A DNA stretch of 64,000 nt from an uncultured cyanobacterium (GTDB lineage Bacteria > Cyanobacteriota > Cyanobacteriia > Cyanobacteriales > FACHB-T130): NCBI GenBank assembly GCA_936920195.1, contig CAKZHE010000252.1, positions 1 to 64,000 on the forward strand. Reading direction: 5' to 3'. Below the pieces are notes generated by a model. It ran no database searches. It had not been told where the DNA came from and worked only from the letters and a program-made list of their open reading frames with translations. This document shows positions 9,419 to 16,602 of the stretch, piece after piece (within the stretch, counting starts at the first letter, position 1; every line of letters starts with the position of its first letter). Position numbers and translations under genes: made by a program.

Positions 9419-9497
9419 AAAATACTTTCCTATGGGAGAAGAAATAACAGTATTGGTTCCTTCTCTCATAGGCAGTCGGTTAAGTCGCTTCGCTCCA

Positions 9498-9580
9498 ATT
9501 CAAAATTCAAAATTATCAATTCAAAACTAAAGACAATTTCATTTTGAATTTTGAATTTTGAATTTTGAATTTTAGATTTT
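9498..9580. repeat. AT-rich low-complexity repeat (CAAAATTC / GAATTTTG units)
   Basis: Units of CAAAATT and, further on, TTTTGAA in inverse orientation form a short tandem and inverted low-complexity tract after petD. Similar sequence appears at 42640-42666 and 52698-52740. It may form a hairpin downstream of petD. Confidence 0.6.
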
Positions 9581-9592
9581 GGATCTTGAATA

Positions 9593-10033
9593 ATGTTAAA
9601 TTACGACCGTCTAACGGTAAAAAGCGATTTAACGATTTTGAGTCAAGTCCTGGGATGGCTCGATCGATTCTATTCTCAGCATCTCTCTGGACTTAGTTGG
9701 TCAGAGTACCAACTTAATTGTATAAAATTGGCAGTGACAGAGGGGTTTACAAATGCAGTCCGCCACGCCCATGAAGGCTTGCCACCGGAAACGACCATTG
9801 ATATTGAATTAGAGTTATCAGATAATCAGATAGAAATTAGAATTTGGGATTGTGGTAAACCTTTTAATCCAGATAGTTTACCAAAACCAAAGCCGGGAGA
9901 ACTGAAGGGCGGGGGCTATGGCTGGCATTTGTTACGTCGTCTATCAGATCAAGTGGTTTACGAACGCCGTCAAAATGAAAAGAATTGTTTGCGGTTGGTG
10001 AAATACCGCTTGCAAGAAGCTAAATCTGGTTAA
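9593..10033 (+). CDS. Anti-sigma regulatory factor / serine-protein kinase (RsbW-like)
   Basis: 146 aa, a lone HATPase_c_2 domain: N box in VTEGFTNAVRHAH, G1 box IWDCGKPFNP and G2 box GGGYGWHLLRRLSD. Proteins of this type phosphorylate an anti-sigma-factor antagonist (STAS) or bind a sigma factor in partner-switching. No STAS partner is next to it. It runs in the same direction as, and 18 bp before, the DUF2235 gene, so they may be cotranscribed. Confidence 0.88.
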   Translation: MLNYDRLTVKSDLTILSQVLGWLDRFYSQHLSGLSWSEYQLNCIKLAVTEGFTNAVRHAHEGLPPETTIDIELELSDNQIEIRIWDCGKPFNPDSLPKPKPGELKGGGYGWHLLRRLSDQVVYERRQNEKNCLRLVKYRLQEAKSG

Positions 10034-10051
10034 AAAAGGAGTTATTGAAAT

Positions 10052-11116
10052 ATGACCCGCCGTCTAATTGTCTGTTGTGATGGGACTTGGCAGGATTTAG
10101 ATACTAGCTATCCTACCAATGTGGTCAAAATGGCGCAAGCGATTAAGTTAGTTGGCGATCGCGATATTCCCCAAATCCTCTACTACGATCAAGGACTAGG
10201 AACTAAATCTATCGGTATTCAACATTCTATAATTGATTTTTTAACCAGGATGGTTGGGGGGGGTTTAGGATTAGGGATTGACCAGAAAATCCAAACTGCC
10301 TATCGTTTTCTTTGCCTAAATTATCAACCAGAAGACGAAATTTATCTATTTGGATTTAGTCGGGGAGCTTATACAGTCCGTTGTTTAGCTGGATTAATTT
10401 ATAATTCCGGATTATTACATCGTAAATTCATCCGCAAAATACCACAAGCCTACGAACTTTACCGAGAAAAACAAAACCCAGATAATGCTCCTAGCGGCAA
10501 AAATGCTGTGGCATTTCGTCAGCAATATGGGCAAGATGTCCCAATTAAAGCTTTGTGTTGTTGGGATACAGTGGCTTCTTTAGGAATCCCAGATATTTTT
10601 AATTGGCTGAAATTAAGTGAAAAATTTAATGAAAGATATCGCTTTTTTGACTCAACAGTTAACTCGACAATTGAGAAGGCTATCCACGCAGTGGCAATTG
10701 ATGAACTTCGCAAATCTTTTGATGTTACTCTGATGGAGTGTAGTTCAAAACGCAGTTCAGATCAAGTTACTGAAGTATGGTTTCCCGGCGTTCATGGCTG
10801 CGTTGGGGGTGGAAATTCAAAAAATCGGGGTTTATCTGACGCTACTTTGTTGTGGATGATGGCAGAAGTAGAAAAATTGGGTTTAGCTTTGGATAAAAGT
10901 TCGATTGAAGATGGGATTAACCCAGACTATAAAATCCATTTTGAGCATACCCAACCCTGGTATGATTTTGGGAAAGTCAATATCCGTGAAATTAAGGGTG
11001 ATTTTGAAGATCTCGATGAGAGCGTGAAGCAACGGTGGCGAGATCCTAGTATTACTCCCCCGTATCGCCCAGAGAATCTGGAGAAGTTTCAGCAGCAACT
11101 GGATGGGAACAATTGA
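10052..11116 (+). CDS. DUF2235 alpha/beta-hydrolase-like protein
   Basis: 354 aa. It begins RRLIVCCDGTWQD, the signature opening of DUF2235, and carries the nucleophile elbow G-F-S-R-G-A-Y (about residue 110), a serine hydrolase motif. The C-terminal part has VWFPGVHGCVGGG with the candidate acid/base residues. Relatives include type VI secretion phospholipase effectors (Tle1-like), but stand-alone cyanobacterial copies are uncharacterised. No secretion signal is seen. A GGAG-like site precedes the ATG. Confidence 0.85.
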   Translation: MTRRLIVCCDGTWQDLDTSYPTNVVKMAQAIKLVGDRDIPQILYYDQGLGTKSIGIQHSIIDFLTRMVGGGLGLGIDQKIQTAYRFLCLNYQPEDEIYLFGFSRGAYTVRCLAGLIYNSGLLHRKFIRKIPQAYELYREKQNPDNAPSGKNAVAFRQQYGQDVPIKALCCWDTVASLGIPDIFNWLKLSEKFNERYRFFDSTVNSTIEKAIHAVAIDELRKSFDVTLMECSSKRSSDQVTEVWFPGVHGCVGGGNSKNRGLSDATLLWMMAEVEKLGLALDKSSIEDGINPDYKIHFEHTQPWYDFGKVNIREIKGDFEDLDESVKQRWRDPSITPPYRPENLEKFQQQLDGNN

Positions 11117-11175
11117 TAAAATCTTTGAGCGCGATCGCCATGATTTCTTTTCATTTCCCCACCTGTTAATTTACC

Positions 11176-12303
11176 ATGAGCGATCGCACTGCCAATTACC
11201 AAACTATTTTCGTTTTTCTAGAAGCTTTTGACTGTGAAGGGGGAATTCAATCCTATGTCAAGGATATTCTGAGAGCGTACATATCCTGGGGATTGCCGGG
11301 TAAGAGTGAGGTGTTTTTACTGCGCGATCGCCCGAATACTTCTAATCCTTTGGCAAGTAATAATCTGAAATTCCATTATTGTAAAACTTTTCATCCCCAT
11401 CTGGGACGGCTGCGCCTAATTACCGCCTTAACATGGGCATTTTGGTGGCATCCCCCCCAACAGGTAATTTGCGGTCATATTAAATTGGCTCCCTTGGTGC
11501 AAAAACTCTGTGAGTGGCGGGGGATTCCCTACCGGATTTTGACCTACGGCAAAGAGGTTTGGGAACCGTTGTCCTCTGCCGAACAAAGGGCTTTACAGCA
11601 GGCTGAGGGAATTTGGACAATTAGCCGTTATAGTCGCGATCGCCTGTGTGCTGCCCACCATATTTTACCTCAGCGGGTACAGATTCTGCCCTGCGTGGTC
11701 GATGGCAATGTCTTTACCCCCGGAGAGAAGTCGCCAGAGTTAGTGGAGCGTTACGGCTTGGCAGGAGCAAAGGTGTTGATGACAGTGGCGCGTTTGTGGT
11801 CGGGGGATATTTACAAAGGAGTAGATGTGACGATTCGGGCATTACCTGCGATCGCTGCTATTATCCCAGAAGTGAAATATTTAGTCATTGGGCGAGGGGA
11901 TGACCAACCGCGTCTTGCCCAGTTAGCGGTAGAAGTGGGAGTAGCCGACAAAGTAATTTTCGCTGGTTTTGTCCCGGCAACTGAGTTAGTCTGGCATTAT
12001 CGTTTAGCTGATGCCTACGTCATGCCATCCCAAGAAGGGTTTGGGATTGTTTATTTGGAAGCAATGGCCTGTGGAATTCCAGTTTTGGCAGGCGATAATG
12101 ATGGTTCTGCGGACCCTTTGCAAGATGGGAAATTGGGTTGGCAAGTCCCTCATCGCAACCCGGAAGCAGTGGCAGCCGCCTGTATTGAAATGCTTCAAGG
12201 TGAAGATCGGCGTTGCAATGGGTTATGGTTGCGAGAACAAGTTTTGCACCTCTTTAGTCAAGAAGTTTTAAGTCAGAAATTAAAGTTCATTTTTAATTCC
12301 TGA
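11176..12303 (+). CDS. Glycosyltransferase family 4 (GT-B fold)
   Basis: 375 aa. The N-terminal Rossmann half contains FEAFDCEGGIQSYVKD, the glycine-rich acceptor loop. The C-terminal half has the donor-binding features MTVARLWSGDIYKG and the E-x7-E motif EGFGIVYLEAMACGIPVLA. It transfers a sugar from a nucleotide sugar to an unknown acceptor such as a polysaccharide or lipid. Its last 8 codons and stop are part of a 30-bp sequence repeated at 12902. Confidence 0.9.
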   Translation: MSDRTANYQTIFVFLEAFDCEGGIQSYVKDILRAYISWGLPGKSEVFLLRDRPNTSNPLASNNLKFHYCKTFHPHLGRLRLITALTWAFWWHPPQQVICGHIKLAPLVQKLCEWRGIPYRILTYGKEVWEPLSSAEQRALQQAEGIWTISRYSRDRLCAAHHILPQRVQILPCVVDGNVFTPGEKSPELVERYGLAGAKVLMTVARLWSGDIYKGVDVTIRALPAIAAIIPEVKYLVIGRGDDQPRLAQLAVEVGVADKVIFAGFVPATELVWHYRLADAYVMPSQEGFGIVYLEAMACGIPVLAGDNDGSADPLQDGKLGWQVPHRNPEAVAAACIEMLQGEDRRCNGLWLREQVLHLFSQEVLSQKLKFIFNS

Positions 12304-12312
12304 AAATCCTAT
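12283..12312 (+). repeat. 30-bp direct repeat, copy 1
   Basis: This stretch covers the last codons and stop of the glycosyltransferase gene and is repeated at 12902-12931 with one mismatch (29/30). The two copies bracket 589 bp containing one small membrane-protein gene. Confidence 0.85.
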
Positions 12313-12389
12313 CGGTACTTTCCCCCTTGGAGGTGATTAAATTGATTTAAATATCAAACAGGCTGTTGACGCAGCCGAAGGACGGAACC

Positions 12390-12845
12390 ATGTATATTCT
12401 AGCCGCATCCAACCCTTTAGCAGATCTTTTTGAAATTGCTCAAGCGTACCTACTTCTTTTCCTGACTGGCATAATCATTACCCTAATACTTTGGGGGTTT
12501 ATGTGGGACAGAATACTGTCCAAAGCAGGATTTTTGGGAAAGGCTTATTGGCGAATTTACGTCATGTTGATGTCTCCCGCAGTGGTACTCATCTTTGGTG
12601 TATTGTTCACCCCATCATCGCGACTATCCAGTGAACCTCCACCACTAATAAAAGTGTTGGGAACGCTTTCTTTCTTTTTAGCATATATCGGAATGAACAT
12701 AGTCGCTTTCGCACCTTGGCCTGTACGAAAGGATTTAAAACGACTTCGAGAAGCCCAAAAGATAGCCGAACCAAAAACTGAACCATCTGGCATTACCAGC
12801 TTGCCTTTGAAATTTCTCAACTGGCTAAAAAAGATAATTTTCTAG
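12390..12845 (+). CDS. Small membrane protein, unknown
   Basis: About 151 aa from the ATG preceded by AAGGACGG (an earlier TTG at 12366 is less likely). There are three hydrophobic segments, around YLLLFLTGIIITLILWGFMW, an IYVMLMSPAVVLIFGVLF block and a SFFLAYIGMNIVAF block, followed by a basic cytoplasmic tail. I do not recognise a family. The gene lies between two 30-bp direct repeats and next to a strong inverted repeat, so it looks inserted between the glycosyltransferase and Uma2 genes. Confidence 0.5.
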   Translation: MYILAASNPLADLFEIAQAYLLLFLTGIIITLILWGFMWDRILSKAGFLGKAYWRIYVMLMSPAVVLIFGVLFTPSSRLSSEPPPLIKVLGTLSFFLAYIGMNIVAFAPWPVRKDLKRLREAQKIAEPKTEPSGITSLPLKFLNWLKKIIF

Positions 12846-12850
12846 CCATT

Positions 12851-12894
12851 TCCTAGGCTCTGCCTCGTTTGGTGAGTCGAGGCAGAGCCTAGGA
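12851..12894. repeat. Perfect 17-bp inverted repeat
   Basis: The arms TCCTAGGCTCTGCCTCG and CGAGGCAGAGCCTAGGA are separated by 10 nt. It begins 6 bp after the stop of the small membrane protein gene. It may act as a transcription end, or be one end of the inserted segment. A partial copy of the arm occurs at 16198-16218. Confidence 0.8.
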
Positions 12895-12901
12895 ACGAGT
12901 G

Positions 12902-12931
12902 AAGTTCATTTTTAATTCCTGAAAATTCTAT
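12902..12931 (+). repeat. 30-bp direct repeat, copy 2
   Basis: This matches 12283-12312 at 29 of 30 positions and runs into the ATG of the Uma2 gene. Without the intervening segment the glycosyltransferase stop would lie about 10 bp before the Uma2 start. Confidence 0.85.
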
Positions 12932-13526
12932 GGAAACTCTTAATATCCCCACATTGAGGCTAGAAGCCAATACTCTCAAGTATTGGACAGTTCCAGAATA
13001 CCACCGAATGAGCGAATTGGGTATTCTCAATTCCAATGAACGAACAGAACTAATTGCTGGACAAATTACACTGATGGCAGCTAAAGGCACTCCCCATGTT
13101 ACGGCGCTATACCTGTTAGCAAATGCTCTCCGCGAACAACTTGGTAATGCTGCCCTAATTCGCACCCAAGATCCCATTCAACTGGATAATTTTTCGGAAC
13201 CAGAACCAGATCTGATCGTTGCAGTTGGAACAGTTTTAGATTATGCTACCCAGCATCCTCGTCCCCATCAAGTTTATCTGGTGGTGGAAGTGGCAGATTC
13301 TACGTTGAAACAGGACTGCGAAATCAAAGATAAACTTTATGCTGCCGCTGGGATCTCTGATTACTGGGTATTAGATCTCAAAAATCGCCAACTCCACATT
13401 TTTCGGAACCCCACGCCTACAGGTTATACTAGCCATCTGATTCTGACTGAACCAAACCAAGTTTCTCCCCTAGCATTTCCCCGTCTTAGCCTGATACTTA
13501 CTTCTATTTTCCCTCCAGTTTCATAA
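12930..13526 (+). CDS. Uma2 family (DUF820) putative endonuclease
   Basis: 198 aa with the Uma2 core: YHRMSELGILNSNERTELI, then PDLIVAVG, then YLVVEVADSTLKQD and KDKLYAAAGISDYWVLD. The fold is PD-(D/E)xK, with Asp in EPDLIV and Glu in VVEVAD as candidate catalytic residues. These genes are highly multiplied in cyanobacteria and their biological role is not established. Confidence 0.9.
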   Translation: METLNIPTLRLEANTLKYWTVPEYHRMSELGILNSNERTELIAGQITLMAAKGTPHVTALYLLANALREQLGNAALIRTQDPIQLDNFSEPEPDLIVAVGTVLDYATQHPRPHQVYLVVEVADSTLKQDCEIKDKLYAAAGISDYWVLDLKNRQLHIFRNPTPTGYTSHLILTEPNQVSPLAFPRLSLILTSIFPPVS

Positions 13527-13527
13527 A

Positions 13528-14397
13528 TTACTGAAGCAGGCGGTTGATCGTGCTGTTGGCTTGGGAGGCATAGCTGCCCCCAAATAAATTGAAATGGTTG
13601 AGGATATGGTACAGATTATAAAGGGGTTTGCGCTGTGCGTAACCAGGATCGAGAGGCCAAACTTGCTGATAACCTTGATAGAATTCTCTAGGGAAACCAC
13701 CAAATAATTCTGTCATAGCTAGATCCACTTCGCGATCGCCCCAATATGTCGCCGGATCAAAAATTACTGGTTCTCCCGATGTTAAACAAGCGGCATTCCC
13801 TCCCCAAAGATCGCCATGAACTAGGGAAGGCACAGGTTTATAATTGGCTAAAAGTTGGGGAATAGCAGCAACTAAGTTCTCCCCTTGACTAAAATTTCCT
13901 CCTCGCCGTTGAGCTAATTGCAACTGGTAACGAATCCGATTTTGGGCAAAAAATTCTGTCCAACTATCCTGCCAAGTATTGATTTGGGGAGTGGAACCAA
14001 TAGTATTATTAATATCTGCCCCAAATTGCTGACGAGGAGCCGGAGATTTGTGCAAAGCTGCCAATTGTCGCCCCATTTCTAGCCAAGATTGACTGTTACC
14101 GCGCCCTAATGCTAAATATTCCAAAACTAAATAGGCAGAATTACCTGTACTGCCCCAACAAATCGGCTGAGGAACTCGGATAGTTGCCGTTGCGAGCATT
14201 TGTTTTAAACCCCAGGCTTCGGCAACAAACATTTCTGCCAAAGCTGCTTGATTCAACTTGACAAAATAGGTTAAATTACCGTTGGTGATGGTATAGCCTT
14301 GGTTGATGTCGCCGCCGCTGACGGAATGGCGATCGCTAATTTGAAAGTCATTGCCAGTAACTTCAGAAATATGTTTCGCAATTTCTATCCAGATCAT
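13528..14397 (-). CDS. Fructosamine kinase family protein
   Basis: About 289 aa from MIWIEIAKHISE; the longer frame begins in a dispersed repeat and is rejected. Kinase-like fold: SGGDINQGYTI near the N-terminus, the catalytic loop VHGDLWGGNA, and the metal-binding FDPATYWGDREVDLAM. Relatives phosphorylate ketosamines or ribulosamines on glycated proteins, starting deglycation repair. It is convergent with Uma2, with stops almost abutting. Confidence 0.92.
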   Translation of the reverse strand: MIWIEIAKHISEVTGNDFQISDRHSVSGGDINQGYTITNGNLTYFVKLNQAALAEMFVAEAWGLKQMLATATIRVPQPICWGSTGNSAYLVLEYLALGRGNSQSWLEMGRQLAALHKSPAPRQQFGADINNTIGSTPQINTWQDSWTEFFAQNRIRYQLQLAQRRGGNFSQGENLVAAIPQLLANYKPVPSLVHGDLWGGNAACLTSGEPVIFDPATYWGDREVDLAMTELFGGFPREFYQGYQQVWPLDPGYAQRKPLYNLYHILNHFNLFGGSYASQANSTINRLLQ

Positions 14398-14436
14398 CGC
14401 ACTAATGAATGAAAAATTAATAACTTGATTAAAATT

Positions 14437-14517
14437 GTAGGTTGGGTGGCGCGACAGCAAAACCCACCAAACCAGTTATCAATGTTGGGTTTCCACTGTC
14501 GTTTCAACCCAACCTAC
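14437..14517. repeat. 81-bp dispersed repeat with GTAGGTTGGGT ends, copy 1
   Basis: The ends GTAGGTTGGGT and ACCCAACCTAC are inverted repeats. The core has a CGACAG...CTGTCG dyad. A close copy lies at 16322-16402, and both are followed by the same ATTCGCTTGATTAAAAAGGC segment, so the repeat unit is longer than the dyad. The two copies flank the GTPase/membrane-protein pair. Confidence 0.75.
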
Positions 14518-14596
14518 GATTCGCTTGATTAAAAAGGCGATCGCGCTCATTATACCACAAAGAGACAATATTTTTCCTCCAAGCTTTTGATGAGGT

Positions 14597-15250
14597 TTAT
14601 GGCTTTTTCTTGCGGTTCACTCCAGTAACTAATTCATAATATTCCAGTGCTGATTCTGCATCAGTTAGCCGTAAATCCAATTCAATTCGCTTTCCAAGGC
14701 TAGTCTCAATATGTTCGTCAATTTGAGAAGCTACTCGAATAATTTTTTTTAATTTGAGTGCAATTGTTCTGCTGCTTTGCTTCAAAAATTTTTGTTCTTG
14801 TTCAAATCTTACGTTGTTAAAAAAAGAATTAAAAAAAGAATAAATGCCTAATAAACAGCTTCCTAAAACAACCCCAAATATTAGTTGACCATATTTAATT
14901 ATGATTGATTCAAAAAAGACCACAATAAAAGAACTAAGGGAAACAAATATTGCGAAGCCAACACCAATATATGTCAATATAATTATTCTTCTTCTTGCTA
15001 ATTCTTTTAGTTTTTCTAATCTTTCTAATCTTTCTTCTTTTAGTTTTTCTAATCTTTCTTTTGATTTTTCTAATTCTACAAAATTGTCTGAGTCTAATGA
15101 GTAATTCGTAATTTCTCCATTATCATTATAGATTTTGTTGCAAACATCTATTAGTTTTTCTGAATATTCTTTTAATAAAGAAAGTATAAGCTCTCGATCT
15201 TCAGGAAGATAAACAAGCGTTTTATCTGGTTTCTCTCTGTTGGTATCCAC
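14597..15250 (-). CDS. Membrane protein with coiled coil, partner of GTPase-like gene
   Basis: 217 aa from a GTG start with GGAG upstream. Residues about 60-90 are a charged heptad-like LEKLKEERLERLEKLKEL helix. Two transmembrane helices follow (YIGVGFAIFVSLSSFIVVFF and the GQLIFGVVLGSCLLGIYSFF region), then another long helical segment and a C-terminal helix. No family is recognised. It lies 13 bp downstream of the GTPase-like gene on the same strand and is AT-rich. A membrane partner or effector regulated by that NTPase is an inference only. Confidence 0.65.
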   Translation of the reverse strand: MDTNREKPDKTLVYLPEDRELILSLLKEYSEKLIDVCNKIYNDNGEITNYSLDSDNFVELEKSKERLEKLKEERLERLEKLKELARRRIIILTYIGVGFAIFVSLSSFIVVFFESIIIKYGQLIFGVVLGSCLLGIYSFFNSFFNNVRFEQEQKFLKQSSRTIALKLKKIIRVASQIDEHIETSLGKRIELDLRLTDAESALEYYELVTGVNRKKKP

Positions 15251-15263
15251 AAGCTTATGGCTC

Positions 15264-16100
15264 CTATCTGCCTAAAGAAATTTTCAGCAAAGCGTCAATA
15301 GTGTCAAGAAGATATTTTAAGTTTGCAAATTTTATGCGATCATCGTATCCTCCTGTAGTAGCAACTAATAACTCTTTAGCTCCGGAAACAAAATTTTCCA
15401 TCACTAAAGAAACTGAACGATATTCATGAATAAAATTAGCTGCGCCTCTTTGATTTTGAATTTTCTGGATAACTCGCTCGTAATCTCCATTCATATAGTA
15501 GTCTTTCACCAATTTTCTGTTCTGCCACCACAGATCCTGTTTATTCACCAAGGTAATCATAATCGTCTTCTTACCACCCGCAATTGATAACTGGGGGGCA
15601 ATATGTTCTAAAACATCTAGTTCTCGGCGGCGACGTTCTTTAGTATATTCTTCAACGAACTCCTCGACAGTCATCCCTGATTGATACAGACGATGATTGG
15701 TATAGCTGATTTCTCCAAAGGAGTGATATCCCCAAGATACCACATGAATAATCAGTTGAATTTTACCGACAGCAATCATTCTGAGAATATCGTGCCAATT
15801 ATCCTGTCGCCGCTCTTGCCCCGGCACAACCACCACCGAACCAAAAACATTACTATCTAATTGGTATTCTTCAATGGTAATCGATTCTTGGTATGGTGAA
15901 AACAAACTCTCTAACTGAAAATCTTGAGATAGCAATTTGCCTAGAGTGGTTTTACCAATGCCACCAGCCCCAAAAATGGCAATTTTCAAATCCCCTCTTT
16001 TAAGTCTAGTCAGAATTTTCTTAAAGGTGGGAAATGCTCTTTGACCAAGTTCAATTACACTTACCCCAGTGCTGAGAGTTGTGACCGTTTCCACAAACAT
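15264..16100 (-). CDS. Small GTPase-like P-loop NTPase
   Basis: 278 aa. The P-loop is G-A-G-G-I-G-K-T-T at residues 44-52. The switch II-like VVVPGQERR (about 91-99) replaces the usual DxxGQ with PGQ. NKQD (about 163) is a G4 guanine-specificity motif. The N-terminal helix (SVIELGQRAFPTFKKIL) may contact membrane or partner. It is related in outline to Arf/Rag-like GTPases. The AT-rich two-gene operon with the downstream membrane protein is flanked by copies of the same dispersed repeat, suggesting an acquired cassette. Confidence 0.75.
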   Translation of the reverse strand: MFVETVTTLSTGVSVIELGQRAFPTFKKILTRLKRGDLKIAIFGAGGIGKTTLGKLLSQDFQLESLFSPYQESITIEEYQLDSNVFGSVVVVPGQERRQDNWHDILRMIAVGKIQLIIHVVSWGYHSFGEISYTNHRLYQSGMTVEEFVEEYTKERRRRELDVLEHIAPQLSIAGGKKTIMITLVNKQDLWWQNRKLVKDYYMNGDYERVIQKIQNQRGAANFIHEYRSVSLVMENFVSGAKELLVATTGGYDDRIKFANLKYLLDTIDALLKISLGR

Positions 16101-16237
16101 AAGGAACCATTGATAGTAGGGTTAAGGAAATTATAGCAGTTCTCGATTTAGTGCAGTACACCTGTTTTCTGTCTGGCATTTTACTTATTCTACTCGTTTC
16201 TAGGCTCTGCCTCTAGGATAACTAAGTGAGACAGTAG

Positions 16238-16283
16238 TAGGGTGTGTTAGCGATAGCGTAACGCACCGTTAACTGGTAGGCAG
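16238..16283. repeat. 45-bp dispersed repeat, inverse of 52805-52849
   Basis: From GTAGTAGGGTGTGTTAGCG through GTTAACTGGTA, this stretch is the exact reverse complement of a segment in the 52.8-kb gap. Shorter parts of it (GGTGCGTTACGC, AACACACCCTAC) also form the core of the MITE at 3118. Confidence 0.8.
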
Positions 16284-16321
16284 TGCGTTACACTGCCGCT
16301 GAACTGCATTTAATTATAATC

Positions 16322-16402
16322 TCAGGTTGAATGGCGCGACAGCAAAACCTAACAAACCAGCGATAAATGTTGGGTTTCCACTGTCGTTTCAACCCAACCT
16401 AC
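16322..16402. repeat. 81-bp dispersed repeat, copy 2
   Basis: This is a near copy of 14437-14517 in the same orientation, with an eroded left end (CAGGTTGAAT) and an intact CCCAACCTAC right end. It shares the trailing ATTCGCTTGATTAAAAAGGC. Confidence 0.75.
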
Positions 16403-16602
16403 AATTCGCTTGATTAAAAAGGCGATCGCGTTCATTTTACCAAAAGCCCAACTACAAACTTAATTTACCCCTTGACCTCCCAAGGCATTTTTGGTATTAT
16501 ACTCATAATGGAGAAGGTGCGCCCATATATCTGAATAAAATGGCGAAACCAAGCTGTTTATAGCTTCGTCATCTGTAGTCAACGTAGGCTCCAAATCCAA
16601 AA

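Larger units (their letters stand above)
16101..16602. other. Intergenic region with dispersed repeats
   Basis: There is no gene. The region holds the GTPase-gene promoter region, part of the CTAGGCTCTGCCTC arm, a GTGTGTTAGCGATAGCG...GTTAACTGGTA repeat, and the second copy of the 81-bp repeat. About 200 bp beyond it are unremarkable and include the 3' side of the TPR-CHAT gene. Confidence 0.7.

Noticed and set aside
11646-11903. Alternative-frame open frames inside the glycosyltransferase and other large genes
   Set aside because: These are shadows on the other frames with no start signals or family features.
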